Below, in pieces: positions 15,304 through 23,041 of a DNA stretch of 64,000 bases. Under the pieces are notes generated by a model. The model was not told the DNA's origin. It searched no databases and was given only the letters and a program-made list of their open reading frames with translations. The position numbers were made by a program, and so were the translations under genes. Numbering within the stretch: the first letter of the stretch is position 1; each line of letters opens with the position of its first letter. This DNA is from an uncultured Clostridia bacterium (GTDB lineage: Bacteria > Bacillota > Clostridia > Oscillospirales > Oscillospiraceae): NCBI GenBank assembly GCA_945877365.1, contig CAMCRV010000010.1, positions 1 through 64,000 on the forward strand. The letters are read 5' to 3'.

Positions 15304-16683
15304 TTAGAGAATCGGAAGAGATGCGGCTGCCACGGACTGACCAACCCGGCGCATCTTCTCATCGGGCAGGGTGACGCAGCACTTGGCTGCCAGCTCGGGG
15401 TACTCGTCTGCCAGAATCTCGTTGCACACCCGCAGGATGGTGTCGCCGCCCTTGCCGGACATGACACGGCCCAGCAGCATCATGTAGTCGATGTTGTAGA
15501 ACTGAGAGTACAGCACCACGGTGTAAGCAAGGTATGCGCCGATGGTCTCGAAGACAGCGATGGCACGCTCGTCGTCAGCCTCCATCAGCTTCTGGACGAA
15601 CTTCAGCTTCTCGGCCAGAGACAGATCCTCGGGGATCTGGATGCCTGCCCAGGGGGCCAGCTTGATAACGGCATCCTGAGAGAAGTACTTGCAGCCCACG
15701 CCGTAGTCGGTGGACCACTCGTCCTGCATGGCACCGTCCTGCAGGTCAACGGGGGCAAAGGCCAGCTCATTGATCCAGCCCAGAACATTCTTGTCCTCGT
15801 CCACATAGCCCACGGCCTCGGAGGTGCCCATGGCGATGCCCATCAGGTTGCCCTTGCCCAGACCCATGGCGCCTGCCAGAGCGGAGACATCGCCGTCGTT
15901 TGCCACCAGAATGGGGACATTGGGGTCGATTTCCGCAGCAGCGCGGTCGTAGATGGTCTTCACCTTGTCCCAGTTGGAGCGGGGAACCTTGATGAACAGA
16001 GAGGCCACCATGGGAGCGTTGCCGATGAAGGTACCGGCGGAGGAAACGCCGATGGCGTCCACCCGGGGCATCTTGGAAGCGGCGGTCTTGAAGGCCTCAA
16101 CGATGTGACCGAAGTGGTAGTCGGGATCCTCCTGCAGTTTGGGGAACCAGACCACTTCCTCGGAGTAGACGCACTCGCCGTCGATGACAGCGGAGACCTT
16201 CCGGTCGGAGCCGCCGGCGTCGAAGCCGATGCGGCAGCCGTCCATATGGCCGCCCATGGGCTCAGCCACCTCGTTGGCGGCAGGGCACTCCTCCAGAGGC
16301 AGATCCAGAATCTCCAGATCCCGCTCGTAGAGCTGATTGACGAAGGTAAAATCAAAGTGGCGCTCACCCTCGGGGGTGTAGGCCTTCTTCAGCCGCTGCG
16401 CCAGCTCGCTGCAGCCGCAGATGGACACCCGGAAGCCGCCGGTGGACCACAGCAGGAACTTGACATAACGCTCCACATAGCGGTAGTCGGCCTCTGCCAT
16501 TTCGGGGGTGCCGTGGATCATGGTGTGGTGGACGGAAACCCGACCCTTGTCCCGCTCCAGTGCGATGGCCAGAGGCTTGGAAGCGCCCTTCAGATACGCC
16601 TCGCGCCAGACACCAAAGGGAATAAAGGTGGGATCCAGCTTGGGTGCGTGCTTCATTTCATAGTTAACGCCTAAGTACTGCAT
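15304..16683 (-). CDS. Atypical ROK-family sugar kinase (candidate amino-sugar kinase)
   Basis: A 459-aa protein. Residues about 152-170 are an actin-fold phosphate loop (IGFDAGGSDRKVSAVIDGE). Later motifs are AIGVSSAG, VANDGDVSALAGAMGLGKG and GIAMGTSEAVGYV, as in ROK kinases. About 150 N-terminal residues precede the kinase fold and match nothing I recognise. The ROK zinc motif CxCGxxGC is absent. It sits downstream of the sialic-acid genes, so GlcNAc or ManNAc are the likely substrates; this is inference from context. It ends at a strong terminator. Confidence 0.7.
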   Translation of the reverse strand: MQYLGVNYEMKHAPKLDPTFIPFGVWREAYLKGASKPLAIALERDKGRVSVHHTMIHGTPEMAEADYRYVERYVKFLLWSTGGFRVSICGCSELAQRLKKAYTPEGERHFDFTFVNQLYERDLEILDLPLEECPAANEVAEPMGGHMDGCRIGFDAGGSDRKVSAVIDGECVYSEEVVWFPKLQEDPDYHFGHIVEAFKTAASKMPRVDAIGVSSAGTFIGNAPMVASLFIKVPRSNWDKVKTIYDRAAAEIDPNVPILVANDGDVSALAGAMGLGKGNLMGIAMGTSEAVGYVDEDKNVLGWINELAFAPVDLQDGAMQDEWSTDYGVGCKYFSQDAVIKLAPWAGIQIPEDLSLAEKLKFVQKLMEADDERAIAVFETIGAYLAYTVVLYSQFYNIDYMMLLGRVMSGKGGDTILRVCNEILADEYPELAAKCCVTLPDEKMRRVGQSVAAASLPIL

Positions 16684-16780
16684 GGGATTTTCCTCCTCTT
16701 ATCATTGAAATCGTAAATTCATTATAGCACAGCTGGGCATACTTGCAATAGAATTTTCGCCATCTTTTTTGTCATTTTAA

Positions 16781-17431
16781 CTATTTTGCCAGCTGTTTAT
16801 CATAGCCCATATCAACAAGCTGACGAAAAGCCTCCCAAGCCTGCTCCGGAATCTCCTGAGGAAGCTGGTAGCCCAGTCTGGCATACAAATCCATCCGCTG
16901 GAAGTCCCCAACGATGACGCTGATGGAGCCCTCCCGGGTCATGCCCTGCCGCTCCGCCTCCCGGAGGTATTCCGGAATGGTGACCTGGGGGGAGGTGACC
17001 CGGAAGCTCTGCTCCGGCCAGTACACCCCCATGGCGGCGCAGATCCGCCGCTCCATGAAGGGCTGGTGCACACCCAGAATCCTCTCGTGCTTCAGCTCCA
17101 GCCGCTCCAGCATTTCCCGGGTGAACAGGATATTCTCCTTGGTGTTGGTGGATTGATCCTCCCGGAGGATATCCCCCTCCGGTACGCCGCATTCCATGGC
17201 CACCCGGGCAAACCGCTCTGCCTCCGGCTCCGACAAAAGATTTTTGGTGTTCCGGCCAAGGCCGCCGGTGAACAGAATTTTGGGGGCATAGCCCTGCAAA
17301 TACAGCTCCGCCGCCCGGCGGGCGATGTTGTCATTGAAATTGCCGAAGCCCACAATCACATCGGCCTTTTCCGGCTTCTGGTGCATCCCCAGATAGTCCC
17401 AGAGAATCTGCAAAGGGGGTAAAAAGTCCAT
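16781..17431 (-). CDS. YdcF/SanA-like DUF218 protein
   Basis: A 216-aa protein with the DUF218 core: DVIVGFG near the N-terminus, KILFTGGLGRNT, SEPEAERFARVAMECGVPEGDI and EDQSTNTKENI. Members bind nucleotide-like ligands or act in envelope integrity; the substrate is unknown. It has no N-terminal membrane helix and is therefore cytoplasmic. The ATG at 17431 is preferred because GGAGA lies six bases upstream; an in-frame ATG at 17443 is possible. It lies between nanA and the ROK gene, after a terminator. Confidence 0.8.
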   Translation of the reverse strand: MDFLPPLQILWDYLGMHQKPEKADVIVGFGNFNDNIARRAAELYLQGYAPKILFTGGLGRNTKNLLSEPEAERFARVAMECGVPEGDILREDQSTNTKENILFTREMLERLELKHERILGVHQPFMERRICAAMGVYWPEQSFRVTSPQVTIPEYLREAERQGMTREGSISVIVGDFQRMDLYARLGYQLPQEIPEQAWEAFRQLVDMGYDKQLAK

Positions 17432-17455
17432 AGTTTTCTCCATTTTTCTGAAAAA

Positions 17456-17482
17456 CGCCGCCGGAGAAACTCCCCGGCGGCG
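17456..17482 (-). terminator. Terminator after nanA
   Basis: CGCCGCCGG / CCGGCGGCG stem followed by TTTTT on the minus strand, 7 bp past the nanA stop. It separates nanA from ydcF, though read-through is possible. Confidence 0.8.
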
Positions 17483-17488
17483 AAAAAC

Positions 17489-18397
17489 TTAGCAGTACTT
17501 AGCTTCGGCGGCGCGGATCATGGCGACGCACTCGTCCACGATGGGCATATCGGCCTCAATCAGCTCAGCCAGAGGAGCCCGGACAGAGCCGCAGTCGATG
17601 CCGTGGTGCTTGCGCAGAATCTCCTTGATGACGGCATACATATTGCCGTGGGCGGAGCACATCTTGTAGATGATGCGGCAGCATTCGTTCTGGATCTCCA
17701 GAGCGGTGGCCAGATCGCCCTCCTTCACCAGCTTGAACAGCTTCACATACAGGCCGGGCATGACGCCGTAGGTGCCGCCGATGCCGCCGGTGGCGCCCAT
17801 CACCAGACCGGAAATCAGCTGCTCATCGGGGCCGTTGAAGACGATGGCACCCTCGTCCCGCCACATCTGGATGTCCTGAGTGGGCATGGAGGAGTTCTTG
17901 ACGCCGATGCACCGGGGATTCTTCAGCATCTCCTTCAGCAGAGGCACGGACAGAGCCACACCGGCCAGCTGGGGGATGTTGTAGATGATGAAATCGGTGT
18001 TGGGAGCGGCTGCGGAGATGTCATTCCAATACTTGGCAATGGCATAGGGGGGCAGCTTGAAATAGATGGGGGGGATGGAGGCGATGGCATCCACGCCCAG
18101 GCTCTCGGCATGGGCAGCCAGCTCCTGAGAGTCGGCGGTGTTGTTGCAGGCCACATGGGCGATGATGGTGAGCTTACCCTTGGCCTCAGCCATGACATTC
18201 TCCAGAACGATCTTCCGATCCTCCTTGCTCTGGTAGATGCACTCGCCGGAGGAGCCGCCCACATACAGGCCCTTGACACCCTGAGCGATGAACCAACGGG
18301 TCAGGCTGCGGACGCCTTCGGGGTTGATCTTACCTTCTGCGTCGTAGCAGGCGTAGAAAGCGGGAATAATGCCTTCATACTTTTTTGTATCAACCAT
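17489..18397 (-). CDS. nanA: N-acetylneuraminate lyase
   Basis: A 302-aa DHDPS-superfamily aldolase. It has LYVGGSSGECIYQS (the lyase form of the GSTGE substrate loop), IYNIPQLAG (catalytic Tyr) and CIGVKNSS (Schiff-base Lys). The Q-S after the loop and NIPxLxGV favour sialic acid lyase over DapA, and a separate dapA exists at 42749. It splits N-acetylneuraminate into ManNAc and pyruvate. The ATG at 18397 follows GGAG at eight bases; an upstream in-frame GTG has no better site. It is last in the importer operon. Confidence 0.9.
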   Translation of the reverse strand: MVDTKKYEGIIPAFYACYDAEGKINPEGVRSLTRWFIAQGVKGLYVGGSSGECIYQSKEDRKIVLENVMAEAKGKLTIIAHVACNNTADSQELAAHAESLGVDAIASIPPIYFKLPPYAIAKYWNDISAAAPNTDFIIYNIPQLAGVALSVPLLKEMLKNPRCIGVKNSSMPTQDIQMWRDEGAIVFNGPDEQLISGLVMGATGGIGGTYGVMPGLYVKLFKLVKEGDLATALEIQNECCRIIYKMCSAHGNMYAVIKEILRKHHGIDCGSVRAPLAELIEADMPIVDECVAMIRAAEAKYC

Positions 18398-18426
18398 GAT
18401 AAACACTCCTAAATATCTTGAAATGT

Positions 18427-18449
18427 CCGGGCAGGAAAACCCTGCCCGG
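18427..18449 (-). other. Intercistronic hairpin between permease and nanA
   Basis: CCGGGCAGG / CCTGCCCGG without a T run, so it is more likely an RNA-stability or attenuation element than a full terminator. Confidence 0.5.
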
Positions 18450-18457
18450 TATTTGAT

Positions 18458-19414
18458 TTAACCCTTGACGGCACCCATGGTGATGCCCTTGGTGAAGTAC
18501 TTCTGGAAGATCAGGAACACGATGATGATGGGCACGGAGGCCAGCGCAGAGCCTGCCATCAGAATACCAAAGTCCGTGGAGTTTTCTGCCTGCATGGAGG
18601 CAATGCCCAGAGAGATGGTCAGGTTCTTGGTGGAGGTCAGCATGACCAGCTGCATGAAGTAGTCGTTCCAGGAGTTAATGAAGGTGAAGATAGCCAGAGC
18701 ACCGACACCGGGCTTAATCATGGGGAACATGACATCGGTAAAGGTTCTCCACTCGGAGGCACCGTCGATGCGGCAGGCCTCCACCATTTCGGTGGGGATG
18801 CCCTCGGCAAACTGCTTCAGCAGGAACACGCCGAAGGGCCAGCCCACGATGGGGAAGATAACTGCCCAGATGGTATCATACAGCTTCAGTGCGGACATTT
18901 CCCGGAGCAGAGGGATCAGGATAACCTGCTTGGGCAGAGCCATGGCGCAGACGATGAGGGAAAACAGAATGCCACGACCCCAGAAGCGCTTCTTTGCCAG
19001 AACATAGCCTGCCATAGCAGAGGTAATGCAGGTGATAATCATGGAAGTCACAGCCATGAAAACGGTATTCACCAGCCAGCGCATGGCAGCAGGAACCGTG
19101 GGTCCGGCAATGACATACTTGGCAAAGGAGAACCGATAGCCAAACAGATTCACCGCCCAGCCGCCGATGGAAATATCAAACAGAGGGGCAGAACGCTTGC
19201 TCATCAGGTTTTCAAAGTTGATTTTTACAAACTCACTGGGCCACCACACGGGGGTTGTAGCCAGAATTTCCTGCTTTGTCTTGAAGGCACCGGTCAGAAT
19301 CCAGTACAGGGGGAACAGGAACAGGAAAGCAATGATGATGATAACCACATAGGAGAAGATGGTATAGGCCTTGCTTCTGGCGGCCTGTGCATCCAAATGG
19401 TTCTGATTATTCAT
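18458..19414 (-). CDS. Carbohydrate ABC transporter permease (MalG type)
   Basis: A 318-aa permease with six predicted membrane helices and the EAA loop EACRIDGASEWRTF (about residues 212-225) that contacts the ATPase. The C-terminus FTKGITMGAVKG is typical of MalG-type CUT1 permeases. It pairs with the permease gene ending 15 bp upstream. No ATPase gene is present, so a shared MsmX-type ATPase encoded elsewhere is expected. The neighbours imply sialic acid or a related amino sugar as cargo. Confidence 0.93.
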   Translation of the reverse strand: MNNQNHLDAQAARSKAYTIFSYVVIIIIAFLFLFPLYWILTGAFKTKQEILATTPVWWPSEFVKINFENLMSKRSAPLFDISIGGWAVNLFGYRFSFAKYVIAGPTVPAAMRWLVNTVFMAVTSMIITCITSAMAGYVLAKKRFWGRGILFSLIVCAMALPKQVILIPLLREMSALKLYDTIWAVIFPIVGWPFGVFLLKQFAEGIPTEMVEACRIDGASEWRTFTDVMFPMIKPGVGALAIFTFINSWNDYFMQLVMLTSTKNLTISLGIASMQAENSTDFGILMAGSALASVPIIIVFLIFQKYFTKGITMGAVKG

Positions 19415-19429
19415 ATCTTCACTCCTCCC

Positions 19430-20338
19430 TTATTTCTCTTGCCCCAGCTTGAACTGGACAGCAGACAGGATGGCGATGATGATGGCCAGAATCACACCCA
19501 TGGCATTGCCGTAGCCGTACTTGTACAGCTTGAAGGCGTTGTAATAGATGTAGTACATGATGGTCATGGTGGAGTTGTTGGGGCCGCCGGAGGTCAGCAG
19601 CTGAATCAGCGCGAAGCACTGGAAGGAATTGATGGTGGTGATGACCAGAATGTACAGGGTGGTGGGCATCATCTGGGGCCACTTGATCTTCCAGAAGGCC
19701 TGCATCTGGGTGGCGCCGTCCACTTCGGCGGCCTCCACCAGAGACTTGTCCACATTGTCCAGAGCGGAGACATACAGCACGATGGGCTGGCCCACAGAGG
19801 TGGTCAGAAGAATCATAATGATACAGCCCAGGGCAAATCTCTCATCACCCAGCCAGTTGATTCTCTCATCAAACAGTCCCAGATTGTTGCCGAGGTAATT
19901 GAAAATACCATAGTAGTTATTGAACATCCACTTCCAGACCACGGTAACGGCAACAGAACCGGTAACCACGGGCAGATAGAAAATGCAGCGGAAGGCAGAG
20001 GTGGCAGCTACAGGCATCTTGCTGATAGCAGAAGCCACCCACAGAGAGAATGCGCAGGTCACAGGAACGGAGACAAGAACGATAATCAGGGTGTTCCACA
20101 GACCCTTCCAGAAAACCGGATCCTTGCTCAGCTGCACATAGTTTGCAAAGCCGACAAAAATATCCTCTCTACCCATGGTGGCATCAAAAAAGCTGGTATA
20201 CACACACATGAACATGGGATACAGAACGAAGCCCACGAAGAAGATCATGAACGGCAGCATGAACAGGTAGGAGGTTGCCGTCTCATGGATCATCAGCTTG
20301 TGATTCTTCGTGTTCAAAACAACTCTTTTGTTAGACAA
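19430..20338 (-). CDS. Carbohydrate ABC transporter permease (MalF type)
   Basis: A 302-aa permease with six membrane helices and EAA motif EAAEVDGATQMQAF (about 202-215). It starts with TTG (20338) behind GAGGGGG. It forms the importer channel with the next gene. It is separated from the binding-protein gene by about 180 bp that hold a strong hairpin and a second inverted repeat, so the permeases are probably made in lower amount than the lipoprotein. Confidence 0.93.
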   Translation of the reverse strand: MSNKRVVLNTKNHKLMIHETATSYLFMLPFMIFFVGFVLYPMFMCVYTSFFDATMGREDIFVGFANYVQLSKDPVFWKGLWNTLIIVLVSVPVTCAFSLWVASAISKMPVAATSAFRCIFYLPVVTGSVAVTVVWKWMFNNYYGIFNYLGNNLGLFDERINWLGDERFALGCIIMILLTTSVGQPIVLYVSALDNVDKSLVEAAEVDGATQMQAFWKIKWPQMMPTTLYILVITTINSFQCFALIQLLTSGGPNNSTMTIMYYIYYNAFKLYKYGYGNAMGVILAIIIAILSAVQFKLGQEK

Positions 20339-20371
20339 GAATATCCCCCTCTCAAATTAACGATCTTCCCA

Positions 20372-20441
20372 ACGGACAATAGTGAATAAATGAACTGTCT
20401 CCGTTGTCTTTTGCAGACAACTCACCTATTCACTATTGCAC
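20372..20441 (-). other. Inverted repeat flanking the permease leader
   Basis: CAATAGTGAATA ... TATTCACTATTG, a 12-bp inverted pair around a region with GTTGTCTTTTGCAGACAAC. It can fold into a branched stem upstream of the first permease. Its role is unknown. Confidence 0.5.
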
Positions 20442-20456
20442 ATGATTTTGCAAATC

Positions 20457-20484
20457 AGCCCCTCCCCTCAGGAGGGGAGGGGCT
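20457..20484 (-). other. Strong hairpin after the binding-protein gene
   Basis: AGCCCCTCCCCTC / GAGGGGAGGGGCT, a near-perfect 13-bp stem with almost no loop and no T run. In ABC operons such hairpins protect the binding-protein mRNA from 3' decay. Confidence 0.65.
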
Positions 20485-20520
20485 TTGCGGTTATGCTATA
20501 TCTTTCAGACCGGAACCCAA

Positions 20521-21879
20521 TTACTGGGCGCTGGCAGCTGCGTTGGCAGCGGTCTGAGCTGCTTCCAGCTCAGCCAGGATAGCAGCGGAGGAGCCGTCGG
20601 TCTTGGCAATGCGCTGCAGAGCGTTCCACATCTCGGTACGGAACTCAGCCCAGCCCTTGGTGATCTGGTAGTAGTCACCGAACCAGGGAGCGAACTTGCC
20701 GTACTGGCTCATAACCTCGTCGCCTGCGTACAGGTCAACACCCAGGTCACGAGTGGGCCACTGGCCGGCAGCCAGAACAGCCTCGGTGTAGATAGCGTCG
20801 TCGGAGGTCATCCACTCGATGAAGGTCTTGGCAGCCTCGGCACGGGCAGCGTCCTTGTTGTCGAACACGCCCAGGCAGTAGAAGCCACCGGCCAGAGCGG
20901 GAGCTGCTTCGTCAGTAGGGAATGCCATGGGCAGGACATTGAAGTTGATGGCATCCTTGTTGTTGTTGTACAGAGTTGCGTTCCAGCAGTTGCCCATAGC
21001 CAGGACACCCTGCACGAACAGGTTGATCTCGTCACCAGCGACGATAGCGGGGTCGAAGGAAACGCCGTCCTGAGCGTAGAAACGAGCCAGGATGTCGGCA
21101 TTTGCCTGAGTAGCGAAGGTGTACTGGGTGTGCTCAGGGTTGCTCCAGGGAGTGTTGCCGGCGGGGCAGGAGATCATGTGACGGGTGCCCTGGTCGCCGC
21201 CCTGGCCGCCGCAGTAGATGGTCATAACATCCTTGTGGCCGGAGTCGTAAACAGCCTGAATGGCGTTGAAGTAATCGTCAACGGAGTTCCAGGTGCCGGT
21301 CTCCTCGTTCAGGTACTTCAGAGCGTCAGCCTTCTCGAAGATGTCGCGGTTGATAACCATGCAGTGAGCCATCTGGGAGATGGGGAAGGCATACATCTTG
21401 CCGTCAATGGAGCAGGTGTTGACGATGGAGGGGTACAGACCCTTGCCGCCGGCGGTTTCCTTCAGATCGGTCAGATCCAGCAGCAGGCCACGGGCTGCGT
21501 ACTGAGCAATCAGACGCTCGGGGCCTTCGAAGATCAGGTCAGGAGCCTGGCCGCCTTCGATAGCGGTGTTCAGCTTGTCATCGCCGGCCTGGTAGTCCAG
21601 GTACTCCACCTTGACGGTGATGTGGGGATACTCAGCCTGGAAAGCCTCGATCCAGCCGTTGACGGTGGCTTCTTCGCCCCACTTGCCAACGGGGAAAGTC
21701 CACAGGGAGATCTCAACGGGTGCGGCAGCAGCCTCGGTTGCGGCAGGAGCCTCAGCCTTGGGAGCCTCGGTTGCAGCAGGAGCAGCGGTAGGTGCGGGAG
21801 CCTCGGTCTTCTCGACGGAGCAGGCAGCCAGGCCCAGAACCATGACCAGAGCCAGTGCAAGTGCAATGATCTTCTTCAT
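20521..21879 (-). CDS. Extracellular sugar-binding lipoprotein (ABC importer)
   Basis: A 452-aa family 1 solute-binding protein. The signal peptide ends in lipobox GLAAC (Cys20). An Ala/Pro/Glu/Thr linker (about 24-53) follows, then a substrate-binding fold with EISLWTFPVGKW at its start and the GGQAPDLIFEGPE segment. It captures the substrate outside the membrane for the two permeases. The link to sialic acid comes from nanA and the epimerase next door. It has its own strong promoter and AGGAGG site. Confidence 0.92.
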   Translation of the reverse strand: MKKIIALALALVMVLGLAACSVEKTEAPAPTAAPAATEAPKAEAPAATEAAAAPVEISLWTFPVGKWGEEATVNGWIEAFQAEYPHITVKVEYLDYQAGDDKLNTAIEGGQAPDLIFEGPERLIAQYAARGLLLDLTDLKETAGGKGLYPSIVNTCSIDGKMYAFPISQMAHCMVINRDIFEKADALKYLNEETGTWNSVDDYFNAIQAVYDSGHKDVMTIYCGGQGGDQGTRHMISCPAGNTPWSNPEHTQYTFATQANADILARFYAQDGVSFDPAIVAGDEINLFVQGVLAMGNCWNATLYNNNKDAINFNVLPMAFPTDEAAPALAGGFYCLGVFDNKDAARAEAAKTFIEWMTSDDAIYTEAVLAAGQWPTRDLGVDLYAGDEVMSQYGKFAPWFGDYYQITKGWAEFRTEMWNALQRIAKTDGSSAAILAELEAAQTAANAAASAQ

Positions 21880-21988
21880 TATGTTTCCTCCTAAGTTAGA
21901 TTCTTAATATGCTCACGGCAGTGTGCCGTAAAAGCCTCTTTACCGGATACCCGGATGTGGGCAGAATCGACCCACATTTTTCATTGTC

Positions 21989-22017
21989 ATATTAGCCCAC
22001 AAAGAGTTTCTTGTCAA
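21989..22017 (-). promoter_or_regulatory. Promoter of the importer-nanA operon
   Basis: TTGACA, 17-bp spacer, TAATAT on the minus strand, giving a leader of about 100 nt before the lipoprotein ATG. A GC-rich inverted repeat (ACGGCA / TGCCGT) lies in the leader. Confidence 0.8.
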
Positions 22018-22110
22018 TTCATTTGTGAAAAGAATTTCCAGTGAAATGAATCTTTGTAAATTACTTACAAACCCAGGCACCTGATTTGGGGCAATATGCC
22101 CAAAGGGAAT

Positions 22111-22737
22111 TTATTCCTCCCCCTCCGGTTTTGGCAGAAAAGGCCGAAACATGGGCTCCAGCAGCCATGTGGACAAAAGGCTTGCCAGCGCCGGGAGGAA
22201 AAACAGAGGAAACACATAGGCAGCGCACAGCAGCACCGCAGCGCAGTTCAGAATCCCCAGCACCAGTGTCCGGGGCATATTGGCCATAGCCAGGAGCACG
22301 GTGTTTTTCAGCAGCCGGGCCGTGGTATTTTCAAACCGGGACAGCAGGGGAAACAGCACACTGAGGATTCCTGCCAGCAGCACCGCCACCACCATGGCCG
22401 AGGCAAAGAGCATCCAGCTCAGCTGCCCCCACACCGCCAGATTCCAGCACCGCACCATGCCCTGAACCAGCAGCGCCGTCAAAGGCCAGAACACCAGCGC
22501 AGGCACCAGCGAGGGGCGGAAATTGGCCTTGAAGCTGCCCCAGAACCGCTGCCAGGTGTGCTTTTCCCCCTGCCGGAAGCCGTGGTACACCGCATCGTAC
22601 AGCGCCGCAGTGGAGGCTCCGGCGGTGAAAACCGGAAAGCACCCCACCAGCCAGAACAGGCTGAGGAAAATACAGTCCGTAATCTGGGTCATGGTAATCA
22701 TCAGGGGACTGTCGGGTCTGAGAATGTTTCGGAACAT
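22111..22737 (-). CDS. YesL-like (DUF624) membrane protein
   Basis: A 208-aa protein with about five hydrophobic helices. Motifs include DCIFLSLFWLVGCFPVFTAGASTAALY and FWGSFKANFRPSL, as in the YesL/DUF624 family, whose genes commonly neighbour CUT1 sugar transporters. Its function is not established. It lies just upstream of the importer promoter on the same strand and ends before it, so co-transcription is possible but not needed. Confidence 0.85.
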   Translation of the reverse strand: MFRNILRPDSPLMITMTQITDCIFLSLFWLVGCFPVFTAGASTAALYDAVYHGFRQGEKHTWQRFWGSFKANFRPSLVPALVFWPLTALLVQGMVRCWNLAVWGQLSWMLFASAMVVAVLLAGILSVLFPLLSRFENTTARLLKNTVLLAMANMPRTLVLGILNCAAVLLCAAYVFPLFFLPALASLLSTWLLEPMFRPFLPKPEGEE

Positions 22738-22755
22738 TTTATTACCTCTCTTTGC

Positions 22756-22882
22756 AAATTGACAATTTACAATGGAAAATTGACAATGAAGGAATCCCCT
22801 TCGGGGATGAAAAATTTCTTTATTTAAAATCGTCCCGAAGGGACACCAGAATTGTCAACTGTCAACTGTCAATTGTCAATTT
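22756..22882. repeat. Heptad-armed repeat, family D copy 3
   Basis: TTGACAA-type 7-mers, the palindrome ATCCCCTTCGGGGAT, an A/T-rich middle, GTCCCGAAGGGAC, then GTCAACT / GTCAATT 7-mers. The core palindromes are in the opposite order from copy 2, so this copy is inverted. It occupies the divergent gap with the epimerase promoter. Confidence 0.75.
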
Positions 22883-22956
22883 TTCTTCATCATACCACAT
22901 TTCCTTCCCTTCCGCCAGTGGGCTGAAAAAAGTTTTCACAAATTGTGTTTTTTGCA

Positions 22957-22985
22957 TTGCAATCCGTTTTTTCAGGTGGTATGAT
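22957..22985 (+). promoter_or_regulatory. Promoter of the epimerase-rpiR-lrgAB operon
   Basis: TTGCAA, 17-bp spacer, TATGAT. The leader is about 50 nt and ends with an AGGAGG site before ATG 23042. Confidence 0.75.
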
Positions 22986-23041
22986 GAGAGCGTAAAAATC
23001 CATTCCCAAAAAATCTTTGGAGATATACAGGAGGAAACCTT

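Noticed and set aside
17489-18397. nanA called as a second dapA
   Set aside because: The loop is GGSSGE followed by QS, and NIPQLAG replaces NVPSRTG. The genomic context is amino-sugar uptake, and a true dapA sits in the dap operon.
20485-21894. A 469-codon frame opposite the sugar-binding lipoprotein
   Set aside because: It is the mirror of a clear lipoprotein gene. Its composition (Val/Gly/Ser) is a shadow effect and there is no promoter or ribosome site.
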